Under the pieces are notes generated by a model. The model did no database searches. It had not been told where the DNA came from and was given only the letters and a program-made list of their open reading frames with translations. From Chrysopilus asiliformis (Eukaryota > Arthropoda > Insecta > Diptera > Rhagionidae), in the NCBI GenBank assembly GCA_964034945.1, contig OZ035962.1:34685943-34749942 (forward strand): a DNA stretch of 64,000 nucleotides, given 5' to 3'. Of this stretch, positions 34,997 through 45,285 are shown piece by piece. Numbering within the stretch: position 1 is the stretch's first letter; each line of letters begins with the position of its first letter. The position numbers and the translations under genes are program-made.

Positions 34997-35430
34997 GATT
35001 TTGTAAATGATAAATTAAAGGCGTAATTCTATTGAAAAATTGCTGAACAATCAGGATCGGGTCAGAAAAAAAGTAGTTTTAATAAAAAAAATGGGATTTT
35101 CTCAGGTAAAAGTTTATTAATGGGAATACGGATATCCGCGGTTTTCGACAGAAGCATTAAAGATTTCTATAGGATTTTCTGTTTTAAATATTAAAATTTC
35201 CTATAGCTAATAATAATACAGTTCTGTTATTTGGTTTATTTAAATGGTTGTATGGCAAATTGAGGTTGTAATATGTTTCAATTCTAAAAAGTGATTTCAT
35301 TGACAGTTTAATTAACACGTACTGTTTGCAATAAAAAAAAACGCTTTGAAAAATATAAAAACAAAAAACTGTTGTTTTCAATTTTTTTGTGTAAATAAAT
35401 AAATTTTGAAAGTGGTAATATAAAATTAAA
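34997..35430. promoter_or_regulatory. Candidate internal promoter and 5' UTR for the exon at 35431
   Basis: If the exon at 35431 is a first exon, its promoter should lie in this stretch between the J element and the ATG. I see no clear TATA or initiator, so this is placement by inference only. Confidence 0.3.
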
Positions 35431-36654
35431 ATGATGAGACATGATCAGCGGGAGGGATCACCAATCGCAATTGATATACCGATGGGACAACTAACTCCTC
35501 GTCGAAGAAATGACGTCATAAAAGTTATTGGAGACGTTTGGAGACACAAGAACTGGGTGCCTGTAACTCCACCGAGAAGCCCCATCAGCAAAGCATTTGA
35601 TTTTTTCCCATGGTCGCGTAATAAAAGAAATATGGAGAAATTATCGAAAACTGATAAACGAGATGAAAATCAAAACCAAAATGTCCTTCAAAACGAAGGA
35701 ACAATATCCAGAGGCAACACGTCGGACACAAATGCTGTACGTGTTTTATCCGACAACTCAAATAGAAATAAGGCTCCCAATAAAAATGATCTGATACATC
35801 GGCACAACACTTTATCGAGTCATAAAAAGGGCCGACGGCTGTCACGAAATAAAAGCTTAGATATTGATGAGCTAATTGAGAAAGCTGAGGAGCGGGAAAG
35901 GGAAAACGAAGGCCAGTATAAAAATTCTACGGGGGTTGGCAATTCTTGGGATGAAAATAAGAAATTTCTTGATGATACTTTCATCGAGAATATCCTGAAG
36001 AGAACTAAAAATGTGACTGATGAAAACGCGGCTCCCAGGAATCATAATCCAAATTCAAAACATATTTTATTCAACGATGAAAATACGGTTTTCCTTATCA
36101 AAAAGGATAAAAGTGTAAATCAACATTTAGAGAATCTAAAGGATAAAAAATCATTGGGTATAGGATTGAAGAATTCGCGGAATATGAATAACAACATTCA
36201 TAATAAATTGACTGAAGATGGCAGAAACAACAATTCCACATGTGTAGATGGGAGTGTAATAAAGGCTCGATTAAAATTTAAGAAGGTTTCATCGCAAGAT
36301 GATAGTGATATTGATATTGGTAAATCCCCAGGTAAAAGCCGACCGGGTATCCTGTACAGACATAATTCGATTGATTCGGCTCCATCGCACGCTCGTAGCA
36401 AGTCACCCGAAACCATTTCCGACGGCTCTGCTGACGGCAATTACAAGGCTGAAAGATTAAAGTCGACAAAGCCGAGAAAGAAACTATCATTTCGAGATCC
36501 GGTGGTATTTCCAAGAAGGGTAATGGATCGGCGAGAAAAAAATCAGTTGGCGTCGACAGACAGCCAAAATGGAAAGCAAGAATTTCGTTTCGATGACTCA
36601 GATTTAGAGGTAGAATTTTTAAATTACGCTTCTTATATGAGTACACATAAATAA
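35431..36654 (+). CDS. Probable alternative first exon of NOS1AP (or nested gene), 407-codon ORF
   Basis: A 407-codon frame opens at the double Met at 35431, with an in-frame TAA 12 nt upstream and AAAATG context typical of insect starts. It is far too long to be chance in DNA this AT-rich. The product is hydrophilic, rich in Asn, Lys, Asp and Ser, with basic patches and Ser-Pro sites (VTPPRSPISKAFDFFPWSR near residue 45) and no membrane segment; I recognise no domain. Two donors keep phase 0: GAG|GTAGAA after 36609 (393 codons) and AGG|GTAATG after 36519 (363 codons). Either would splice into the phase-0 exon at 36758 across a short intron (148 or 238 nt). That placement suggests an internal promoter giving a NOS1AP isoform lacking most PTB strands. 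Reading on to TAA at 36652 as a separate intronless gene is the alternative. Confidence 0.75.
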   Translation: MMRHDQREGSPIAIDIPMGQLTPRRRNDVIKVIGDVWRHKNWVPVTPPRSPISKAFDFFPWSRNKRNMEKLSKTDKRDENQNQNVLQNEGTISRGNTSDTNAVRVLSDNSNRNKAPNKNDLIHRHNTLSSHKKGRRLSRNKSLDIDELIEKAEERERENEGQYKNSTGVGNSWDENKKFLDDTFIENILKRTKNVTDENAAPRNHNPNSKHILFNDENTVFLIKKDKSVNQHLENLKDKKSLGIGLKNSRNMNNNIHNKLTEDGRNNNSTCVDGSVIKARLKFKKVSSQDDSDIDIGKSPGKSRPGILYRHNSIDSAPSHARSKSPETISDGSADGNYKAERLKSTKPRKKLSFRDPVVFPRRVMDRREKNQLASTDSQNGKQEFRFDDSDLEVEFLNYASYMSTHK

Positions 36655-36757
36655 GTATATTATTGATAAAAAAAAGCGATTTTTCAAATCTATTCTAACA
36701 CTTTCAATATTGATGATTGTTTTTTGTAAATATTTTTTGTTTCTTTTTTTATTTCAG

Positions 36758-36935
36758 TCACAAGCGATGCGCATTGTTAGAACAGTTGGCCAAGCATTCG
36801 AAGTGTGTCACAAATTCAATCTTCAGAAGAATTCCCTAGATAATAATGATGATCGATCAGATCATTCAAGTGATCTTCTGGAACAAGATAGGATATCCGA
36901 ACAGCTGACTGATGACGACGATGAGCGTAAAAAAG
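36758..36935 (+). CDS. NOS1AP: NOS1AP exon, C-terminal PTB helix and acidic linker
   Basis: TTATTTCAG precedes the exon and AAAAAAG|GTAAAA follows. It starts SQAMRIVRTVGQAFEVCHKF, the C-terminal helix of the CAPON PTB domain and the best signature of this family. It then runs into a Ser/Asp-rich linker (DDRSDHSSDLLEQDRIS and TDDDDERKK). Phase is 0 at the start and 1 at the end, so the next codon is split. Both the upstream PTB exon and the putative exon at 35431 can join here in frame. Confidence 0.97.
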
Positions 36936-37349
36936 GTAAAATCTATAAGTTTAATGCACAAAAATTCATTAACATTATAACTTAGATATTATATTATGTA
37001 GTTTATACCCCCTCTGGAACGGATACGGAATATGGTTTTGAGCTGAGAGTTTGTTTGTTAATTTATTTGTCCATTCCTCATATTTTTTGATCCATTGAAT
37101 CGATTTCGGTCCTGTGTTCGACAGCCGGCTGTTTTTTTGTATAGAAATATATTTCATGGAAATTGAAAAATCTTCGAGTTATAAAGGTATTCGGTATTTG
37201 AGATATGGAAGTTCGACTTATTGATTCTGCATTGCATTACTATACTCAGCAAAGAGTAGTTATTTTTCTTCTTTTTTATACTGAAACGACAAAATGGTTT
37301 TAATAATGCCTTCTCTGTGATTTTAGTATAAGAAAGTCATCAACATAAG
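36936..37349. other. Intron stretch without recognised features
   Basis: A TTTATACCCCCTCTGGAACG segment near 37000 vaguely recalls a DINE-like head; nothing firm. Confidence 0.4.
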
Positions 37350-38175
37350 ATTTTTATGCTCTATATGATATATCATATATAAGGATTTGCATATTTGATT
37401 TAGTATACCGTTGGTAACGCATCGAAGCAATCATCAGACACAAAAATGAACTACACCAGGGTGTTAGGGATGACAAAAGATTTTGATTTCCGCATGTCCG
37501 TCTGTCTGTCCGTCCGTAAACATTATAACTTCCGAAAGGATTGAGCTAGAGACTTGAAATTTTGTATAGTTACGGTTCTCGTAAATGGCTAGGCTAAGTT
37601 CTTGAATGGGCAAAATTGAACCATTCCTTCCCCCACCCCCATTAAAACGAAACAGTTTTTTTTTTCAATTTACTTGAAAACGGTGAGTCATATTGAAAAA
37701 ATTATTAAGGTAAAATGTGTTTAGAATAAAATTTTACATAACTCATCCATACATTAAAATCCAATCGGACCAATGCTTCCCCCTCTCCCACACAAATGGA
37801 ATGCTTTTTTCCTGTTTTCTTGAAAACTGTGCATCGTATCGAAAAATTTATAAAGATAAAATGTGTTCAGAATATAATTTTACATAACTTATCTATACAT
37901 CAAAATCCAGTTGGACCACTCCTTCTCCCCTCCCTGATACAAATTTTATACTTTTTTTTATTTTCTCGAAAACGGTGAGTCGTATTGAAAAAAATTATTA
38001 AGATGAAATGTGGTTAGAATATGATTTTACATAACCGTTTCATACATCAAAATGTAATCGAACCACTCCTTTCCCCTTCTCCTATACAAATGAATTTTTT
38101 AAATAAACATTTTGTCAATCATCATATAGAGTATTTGACGTTTGGCCCCTGGCAATTGTAGCTTTTCTTATGTTT
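37350..38175 (+). mobile_element. DINE-like element, subfamily B, most complete copy
   Basis: It opens TTTTTATGCTCTATATGATA and has a CGCATGTCCGTCTGTCTGTC core. It repeats a block ending ACTCATCCATACATTAAAAT or similar three to four times. It ends ATCATATAGAGTATTTGACG, then CCTGGCAATTGTAGCTTTTC. ATGCTCTATATGAT at the head and ATCATATAGAGTAT at the tail form inverted subterminal repeats. Confidence 0.75.
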
Positions 38176-39914
38176 TGAAATATGAAATACTTGTTCACTC
38201 TGTTATTTTAATGAAGTCTTGTAGACATAGAAAAATCTGTATTTTAGAAAAATCTGTAATAACTGCCACCATAATTACCCGATTGGATGTCTATTGTAAT
38301 TGTTTGTGGGGTAAAAATTATTAGATTCTGCTACGAGTACATCATATCGAATGTCATAAAAAAAAAACTTCTAATGGAGTATTGGCGGTTCAAAGTAAAT
38401 TGACTTTGTCAACAAACAACAATTTTCAGCATTTATTAAAGGGCGTATCGCTATTATTTCCCAGTTATTTCATGCAAAAAGTAATGCAAATTTAATTTAC
38501 ATTTAATAAAAGTTATACAGACGGAATCGCCATTTGTACAGAAAACAGTTTGTTTTAAGTCTTTATAAATGAAGGGGGACCAGATTTTTCAATCTTTTTA
38601 GGAGCACTTTCTTAGTTAGAAATATCGAAAAAAAAAATTTCCTTCACGAGACGAGAAATAACATTTTTGGGATGGGATGGATACGGATTTTGCTACCCTC
38701 CCAAAGAATACTGGTTTGTCATCTTAGTATTAAGGAATTTTTAATTTATTTTCAAATTATGATGATTATGTCTTCGATTAGCGTTATTGATTCCTTCAGG
38801 AAATAATTTGTTCGTTTAATGCGCAGCTGGTGCAGTTTTGTTTTGTCAAATGCTAAAAATATGTTTTATTTTTGCCATTTGCCTGGACTGCTAAAGTTTG
38901 CCAAACTAAACAATTACTTCCACGTTTTTGCTTGTGTTTTGACTGTCTATTTGCCGAAAACGAAATTTCTGTAATTGACTCCCAGCACGTAGTATAAAAA
39001 AGAATGTTTGGCAAAGAGCCCATTAATGTTTCCTTCACAGAATTCGTTGGTAGACGCTTAAAGTGACATCACTATGTCACCTCATCATTTTGTAAAAACA
39101 GATTTGAATGTTAAAAGTATCCAGACATTCGGCGAATGTCTATAAATTAGTTATGGTAGATCAATCATCGATGTCAGTGAGACCTACTTTTGCAAAGTAA
39201 CTTTGTGACAAAAAATACGACGCCTAAATATTAAATTGGGTAAATCTGAAAAACATACGCTTGTTTTTAAATTGAAAAATTTAAGAAATGAGAATAATTA
39301 GTCACAACATTTTCACTCATACTCATAGAATACCCATTAGATGCAAATTGCCTGAAAGCAACTCACGATTCCAATCCGTTCTAAATATTAGAATTTTGTT
39401 CCCAATTTACTTGAAATATATTATGTTCACGTGTTGGAGTACACAGAATTACAGTGATCTGTGAAAAGTGTTGTTATTTTAGTCCAAAAAAAAGTTGACG
39501 TCAATTTGCACCTTGGACTCGGTTCGGAAAACTCATTTTTTTTAATTAAAATACTCGGAAATCCATTTTAGCATGTCGAGAAAGTGTATTGCTGTTTCTC
39601 AATTCAACACATGCATTAAACACGAGAAGGGAAACAAAACTTTAAAAGTAATTCGCAAAAAAAACAAAATATTTTCAGGGAAACTGAATTGTAAAAACGT
39701 TTTTATCCCTCTTACATATAAGAAAGGTATTAAAATCACTCCAAAAACCAGAATCGTAACGGAGCCCCGCACGTCCTCGGGACATATACCCATCGACACA
39801 GTCGATGAGTGTGCAACATGTCTGTATGTGTGTGTTCATGCGTATATGTGCTATGAAAATCCAATAAATCTTAACCGCATTCGAAGGCTGTTATCGTCCC
39901 ATTGAACCCTGTTT
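38176..39914. other. Intron stretch without recognised features
   Basis: A 110-codon frame at 39573-39905 is open but has no recognisable domain, no splice context and ordinary intron composition. Nothing else seen. Confidence 0.45.
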
Positions 39915-40395
39915 GGAAAAAAATTGATTTTGGAAAAACTGAACCGTTTTCGAGATTATCGCAAAAATATTCTCCATTCTTATGAGAGAGGGACTCAAAT
40001 TGAATTTTGATGTATGGAATAGTTATGTAGAATCATATTCTAAATACTTTTTGTCTCAAAATTTTTTTTCGAGAAAATGAGCAGTATTCGAGAAAATTGC
40101 AAAAATATTTCACATTTCGACCAATAAACAAGAAAATGTCCTATCATAGAAATTCAAAATTTTACAGAAGACTATTTTTCAGTTATAAGTTGTTAGAAAG
40201 GATATTATGTTTATTTCTAAAATTCTTTAAAGAATAGTATTTGTACTCCATTTTGATAGAATTATAAAATAACTCTCTTTTTGTAAAAATTCAATGATAG
40301 GACAATTTCTTGTTTATTGAACGATTTGTATGGGAGGGGGAAGTAGGGATGGTTCAATTTTTCACTTTTTCGGAAGCGGTTTAGTTTCAACTTTC
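39915..40395 (-). mobile_element. DINE-like remnant, reversed
   Basis: Blocks CAAATTGAATTTTGATGTAT, TATGTAGAATCATATTCTAA and CGATTTGTATGGGAGGGGGA follow the order of reversed subfamily A/B copies. Ends missing. Confidence 0.5.
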
Positions 40396-41504
40396 TACTT
40401 CAATTGATTCTCGAGTTTTCAAATGTTTTTGTATAAAAACTTTCAACATTATACTCAATTATATTCATTATATGAAGTTTGATTATGTAAAAAAGATATC
40501 ATCTCACCATTAGGTGGATTAATCTCTGTTTTTTATAATTTTTTTATAAGCCCTTTGTGGATCTGTTTTTAAAAGCCCTTTCTGGATCTATTTTTATAAG
40601 ACCTTTGTGAACCTGTTACATGTATGTTATAGTTAAATAAAAATTCAAATTCTTTCCCACATTTGTCAAAAGCCAAGAAAAACTGAGCAAAAAGTCAGAA
40701 AATCTAAAAAAAAACTTGAGAAAATTGCTTAGCTCGTGTCCGAGAAATCGTCATAAATATTCGATGACATGGAAAAATTGCTTTGGTAAATTTCAAGAAT
40801 AAAGTGTTTGTTTATTTTTCTTGTTTTGTAAATAAAATTTGAAGAGGCGCATAAATTTGATTGGATTGTGGGGTGTGTTCTTATTGTCTTAATGATGTAT
40901 GAACATACATAAAAGACTCCATGTTTGCTTCAGCATATATTTTGATACCTATACCAATATCAACGAAAAATGATAATAAAGACTTGCACCAGATATACAT
41001 AGCCACATGGACTGGCCACCTAAAAACGGGACTCAATAGCCGATAAATTTAAAATAGGGTTACTTTATGTGAAAAATATAATCAATCCGTCTAGATTTAG
41101 AGCATAGGGTTTTTTAAGAATTTTCTTGCGATAAAATTCTTTAATACTTCTTGCGTTAAAAATACAATGGTTTTAGAATATAGGCGACCATTGCATATTG
41201 CGGACGCAGGCATCAAGGCGTGCTAAAATTGCCACTATGCTAAATTTTGAGATGAATACAACATGTTCAAGAATGTGATTCATCAACATGATAAATGTGT
41301 TTGGGTTCTGAACACCATGTTCTAGTAAATTTAAATTACATTACCAAGACCATATAGGCTATGTTACAACATGAAAAACCGCCTAGCGCAACATTCTTTT
41401 GGGCGGTACTTCAAGCGACATTTTGGAATTCGCTGCGTCAAATTGAGACCTGTGCAACGACACAACATATAGAATTACACTTTTTTACACAACGTCTAAA
41501 ATTT
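40396..41504. other. Intron stretch with a 25-bp tandem repeat at 40541-40615
   Basis: Three 25-bp units such as TTTTTAAAAGCCCTTTCTGG lie in direct tandem at 40541-40615. Otherwise nothing recognised. Confidence 0.5.
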
Positions 41505-42240
41505 AAGGGTATATTCATCACTGAAAAGTGAACTACACCAGGGTGCTTGGGATGACAAAATATTTTGATTTCCTCACTACCGTTATTCTGTCACCTCATT
41601 TGTCCGTGAAGGTGATAACTTGGGAAGGGACTTAGCTAGAGGCTTGAATTTTGCACAGATAGGTTTTTAACACGTTAAATGCCACGCGAGTTAAATACAA
41701 CTCACACGGCTTCGACGCCGCGCGAGTTATATATGATACCGCGGTAGAAAGGAAGCCCACCCTTTAGATTTTCCTTTTAAAAAAATGGTGTTTAGGGAAA
41801 GGGACAGGGGAGTGTGATGGGGGAAGTGGTGTGGGTGGTTGGGAGGGGGTGTGAGGGTAGGCCGCTGAATTTTAGGATCCATATATTATATAGATATGCA
41901 TAAGAATGTAGTACGGCTCCGCGACGCCTTTGCCAATTTCTGGAGCAGCAGTTAACGTGTTAAATAAAAAGAGCGGCCAAGTTCTTGAGCGGGGAAAATC
42001 GGCCTATTCCTTCATCCTCGAAAATACGAATGAAAATTTTTTTTGTCATTTTCTCGAAAACGATACGTCATATCAAAAAATTTGTCTAGACAAAATATGT
42101 TTAGAAATGGCATTACATAACTCTTTCATACATCAAAATCCAATCGGACCACTCCTTCCACCCTGTGGATATTTTTTAAATTAAAATCCAATCTGTTATA
42201 AAGAGTATTTGACCATTTCTTCCCGGCAATTGTATTTTTT
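41505..42240 (+). mobile_element. DINE-like element, subfamily B, interrupted by a piggyBac-type MITE
   Basis: AACTACACCAGGGTGCTTGG, GGACTTAGCTAGAGGCTTGA, GGCCAAGTTCTTGAGCGGGG, CACTCCTTCCACCC and CGGCAATTGTATTTTTTC follow subfamily B order on both sides of the insertion at 41671. Confidence 0.65.
41671..41959. mobile_element. piggyBac-type MITE, 289 bp
   Basis: Inverted ends CACGTTAAATGCC and CACGTTAACTGC (complement of the right end) are flanked by TTAA at 41667-41670 and 41960-41963. The interior is more GC-rich than its host and has no coding remnant. The host DINE-like block resumes directly after. Confidence 0.82.
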
Positions 42241-42894
42241 CTTAAAAAGCTTGAGAATTTAACAGAGGTTTTTGTCTGGTCGATATAACAATTTTACAAT
42301 ATGTTATATACTCGTAAATTTACCAAAAAAATTACATATATTACATGAAATTATCATAAACATATCAGACAGCTTTTCTATAACTTAAGATGAAAGAGTT
42401 CTAAATTCTAAACTTAATGGTATGAATCATGTATGGTATTTTGACAGGAAAATATAATCGAAATATATATGTTGGGCCTAGTGATCACAATACGGTAAAC
42501 ATAAAAATTTGATGCTGCCCATGGGACATATGTTATGTGAAAGTTCAGTACTTCCTCTAGAATCCAATATCTCTTGGGTAGTTTTATTGTTGCTTATTAT
42601 GTTTTTATGCATAACTCGGAAAACTTTACCAATGCCAAACAAATATATTCGCACGATTTTCATCCCTCGCTTAACTTCAGTGGTTTTCTTGCCCTTGGAT
42701 GAAACATATTCCATGCTTTATACGAATCACTGGTTAAACTCACAAACTGCCTAACAATTTTAGATAATTTCAATGCAGGATGTCAAATATGTAAACAATG
42801 CGTGTCTTTATATGTGAAATAGCATATAAATGAACATTTTACACGTGTTATAAATTAAATGATACTCGCATTCAATAAAACATAAGAAAAACAA
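42241..42894. other. Intron stretch without recognised features
   Basis: Nothing recognised. Confidence 0.5.
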
Positions 42895-43170
42895 CAATTG
42901 CCAGAGGCCAATCGTCAAATACTCTATATGAGGAAAGGCGAAAATCAAAAAAAAAATTCATTTGTATGTGAGAGAGGGGAAGGAATGGTCCAATTTTATC
43001 AGTTCAAGAACTTAATCTTCCTATTTACGAGAAACGCAACTGTAAAAAATTTCAAGTATGAAATAGCATATATGAACATATAAATGAAAAGCTAAATCTT
43101 TTTGAAAGTAGTGGTGTTCACGGACAGACGGATGGACGGAAAGATGGGAATCAAAATCAATTTTATGCAA
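42895..43170 (-). mobile_element. DINE-like element, subfamily B, reversed fragment
   Basis: AATTGCCAGAGGCCAATCGT, CAAATACTCTATATGAGG, GAAGGAATGGTCCAATTTTA and GGACAGACGGATGGACGGAA match reversed subfamily B. It ends about 80 nt before the linker exon. Confidence 0.65.
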
Positions 43171-43246
43171 AAATTTAAAAAAAACTTTTAAGCCTTAAAT
43201 AGAAAATAAAAAAATGATCAAATTATAAAAATGTTTCTTTTTACAG

Positions 43247-43344
43247 ATTCGATTCCGATATCATCTGATCAACACACACCACAAAGACCAAATCACTTAG
43301 ATATAATGCCTCAGCTAAACAGCAACTTTAGAAAATCCCCATGC
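43247..43344 (+). CDS. NOS1AP: NOS1AP exon, linker
   Basis: The exon lies between TTTTTACAG and TGC|GTAAGT. The two leading bases complete a split GAT codon from the previous exon, which supports the assignment. Codons then read SIPISSDQHTPQRPNHLDIM and PQLNSNFRKSPC, a Pro/Ser/Asn linker. The end is phase 0. Confidence 0.88.
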
Positions 43345-43950
43345 GTAAGTAAAAGATTTGTTATTTAAGCATTTAATATTAAAAATATTTTTAATACTTT
43401 AAAAACTAAAATTAAGAAAATTTTATAATTTTTTTATAGAATCAATTTGATTTTAATTTTATAGTGACTATTCCCATATAATATATTTTGAATGCATTAG
43501 CGTTTACAAATTTCGGAGTTTTCCATAAAATTAAAATCATATTTATAAAGGGTGATCCAACTGGAGGTACTTTTCCAATAGGGTTGTTTTGACAGTTCTT
43601 ATGTGTCAACTGGCTTGTCTATACGACGTTTGTGTTCAGTATTCAGTGCCATTTCATCATGAATAGACTTACGTGTGAACCACGTTTACTAATTGTGGAA
43701 ACTTATTTCCAAAATCAGTGCTCAATTAGGAATTGTTATAGAGCTCTTCGTCCACAATTTGGTCGTCATAATCGTCCCACTGAACGCACTATTCGTGAAA
43801 CTATCACCAAATTTTGAACTAATTTTACACTATTAGACATTCATCCATCAACCAGAGTGCGTACAGTCCGTAGTAATGAGAATATTGCTGCAGTAGCAGA
43901 GAGTGTTCGTGAAGACCGCATTTCTTTAAAAATACGGTCTTCTACAGAGC

Positions 43951-43998
43951 AAATTCATTGATCATTGCTTTTGCTACAGAGCAATGATCAATGAATTT
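43951..43998. repeat. 19-bp inverted repeat at a deletion junction
   Basis: AAATTCATTGATCATTGCT (43951-43969) and its exact complement (43980-43998) are separated by 10 nt. CTACAGAGCAA also occurs directly repeated. The site coincides with the missing transposase centre. Confidence 0.9.
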
Positions 43999-44333
43999 TT
44001 GTTGCCAAAAATTCAAGATATTGGTGTAGCTGACTTGTGGTTTCAACAGGATGGCGCTACATGCCATACAGCTAACGATACAATCGCTTTATTGAGGGAA
44101 ACGTTCGATGAAAACATCATCTCAAGAAATGGTCCTGTTAATTGGGCATCGAGATCTTGTGATCTGACACCATTGGATTACTTTCTGTGGGGATATGTGA
44201 AATCTCTTGTTTACGTCGATAAACCCGGAACGATTACACCTTTGGAAGCAAACATAACCCGTGCTATTCGCGGAATATCGACCGATATGCTTGAAAGAGT
44301 GGTCGAAAATTGAACCCACAGTGGACCATTTAA

Positions 44334-44553
44334 CCCTCTAACCGGAATATTTCCGAAAAAAATTCACCAAAATATGACTTTCAACTTGCGACAGACCGTA
44401 ACCAAGACAACGTACAGGGCTAAATTTTTTCCAGCATGTAAAGCGATAACTTACAAAAGTCAATGTAACACGTTCCGGCGATTTCCGGCGATTAAAATTG
44501 TTACCCGTTATAAACAAGCGAATTCCCTGAAGCCCGCCTTTCCGGCTAGAGGG
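44334..44553. mobile_element. piggyBac-type MITE nested in mariner, 220 bp
   Basis: Inverted ends CCCTCTAACCGGAA and CCCTCTAGCCGGAA are flanked by TTAA (44330-44333) and TGAA (44554-44557). Rejoining the transposase reading frame across the insert gives a single TTAA, so the right flank is probably a mutated duplication. Confidence 0.85.
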
Positions 44554-44903
44554 TGAAGAGTTAGTCGTGGGCAACATTTGAAGGAAATTATCTTTAAATA
44601 TGAACCAAACTAACAACTTAAATAAAGATTTTCCTCAATATATTAATTATTATGTGTTTTATTTAAAAAAAAATAGGAAGCTCTTATTGGATCACCCTTT
44701 ATATAAAATTTATATCTCCTCTCTTTTTCTGATATAACATGCCAAGGCGGAACGGATTCTTTAATTATTAAAACACGTAATTTTAATTCTATTACTCTCA
44801 AAAACGTCAAACAGTTAAAAAGGACTAACCTTGAATTTTAAAAAAATATTTAAAAAAAAATAGTATAATTCAAGTTATATTCTTTTGATGTGATTTCATA
44901 CAG

Positions 44904-45071
44904 AGCGATGGCGATAAATCACCAACCTCACCGATCTCAACTGCGAGAGAAATTCAACAGCTGAAGGATAAATTGGAACAACAGGCACTTCAAACAAAAC
45001 AGGCTCTGGGTCAACTGATGCTGGTGCGCGAGCAACTGATGTCAGAGACTAATGCGAGAATTGAAGCTCAG
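44904..45071 (+). CDS. NOS1AP: NOS1AP exon, coiled coil first half
   Basis: The acceptor is TTTCATACAG and the donor CAG|GTTGGA. The 56 codons, phase 0, include SPTSPISTAREIQQLKDKLE and LMLVREQLMSETNARIEAQ. They align with the mammalian segment that contains LKDQLAAEAAARLEAQA. Leu and Gln heptad spacing predicts a coiled coil. Confidence 0.95.
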
Positions 45072-45162
45072 GTTGGATAACAGCTACATATATGAAATAT
45101 ACATTTTTTTTTAAATCAAATGGGCTAAATTTTATGTGCTAAATGTCTTAATTTACTTTTAG

Positions 45163-45285
45163 GCCAGAACACAACAGCTTCTTCAGCAAAACCGAGAATT
45201 GTTGGAGCATTTAGCGTCATTAGGTGGTTACACTGAGCCAGACCGGACAGGTCTAACTTCCGCTAATATTGGATTGGCCCCTCAG
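45163..45285 (+). CDS. NOS1AP: NOS1AP exon, coiled coil second half
   Basis: Only a 91-nt intron separates this from the previous exon. The 41 codons, phase 0, begin ARTQQLLQQNRELLEHLASL, matching the family's ARVHQLLLQNKDMLQHISLL. They continue into GGYTEPDRTGL. The donor is CAG|GTAATT. Confidence 0.95.

Larger units (their letters stand above)
43659..44625 (+). pseudogene. Broken DD41D mariner transposase
   Basis: It starts MNRLTCEPRLLIVETYF with the helix-turn-helix piece YRALRPQFGRHNRPTERTIR, and a stop follows at ITKF. NENIAAVAESVREDR comes next, and then the centre with the first catalytic Asp is gone. Reading resumes with LWFQQDGATCHTA (second Asp) and LTPLDYFLWGYVKSLVY (third Asp, 41 residues later). 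The tail after VVEN is frameshifted, and its last codons (RGQHLKEIIFK) continue only after the nested MITE. It cannot encode an active enzyme. Confidence 0.9.
43548..44699 (+). mobile_element. Decayed DD41D mariner element
   Basis: Ends AAGGGTGATCCAA are inverted and lie next to TA. A broken plus-strand transposase lies between (see separate entry). A 19-bp inverted repeat marks the deletion at 43951-43998, and a piggyBac-type MITE interrupts the 3' coding end at 44334-44553. Confidence 0.9.

Noticed and set aside
39573..39905. 110-codon frame
   Set aside because: No recognisable motif, no splice signals in phase with NOS1AP, and a biased composition; kept only as a mention.
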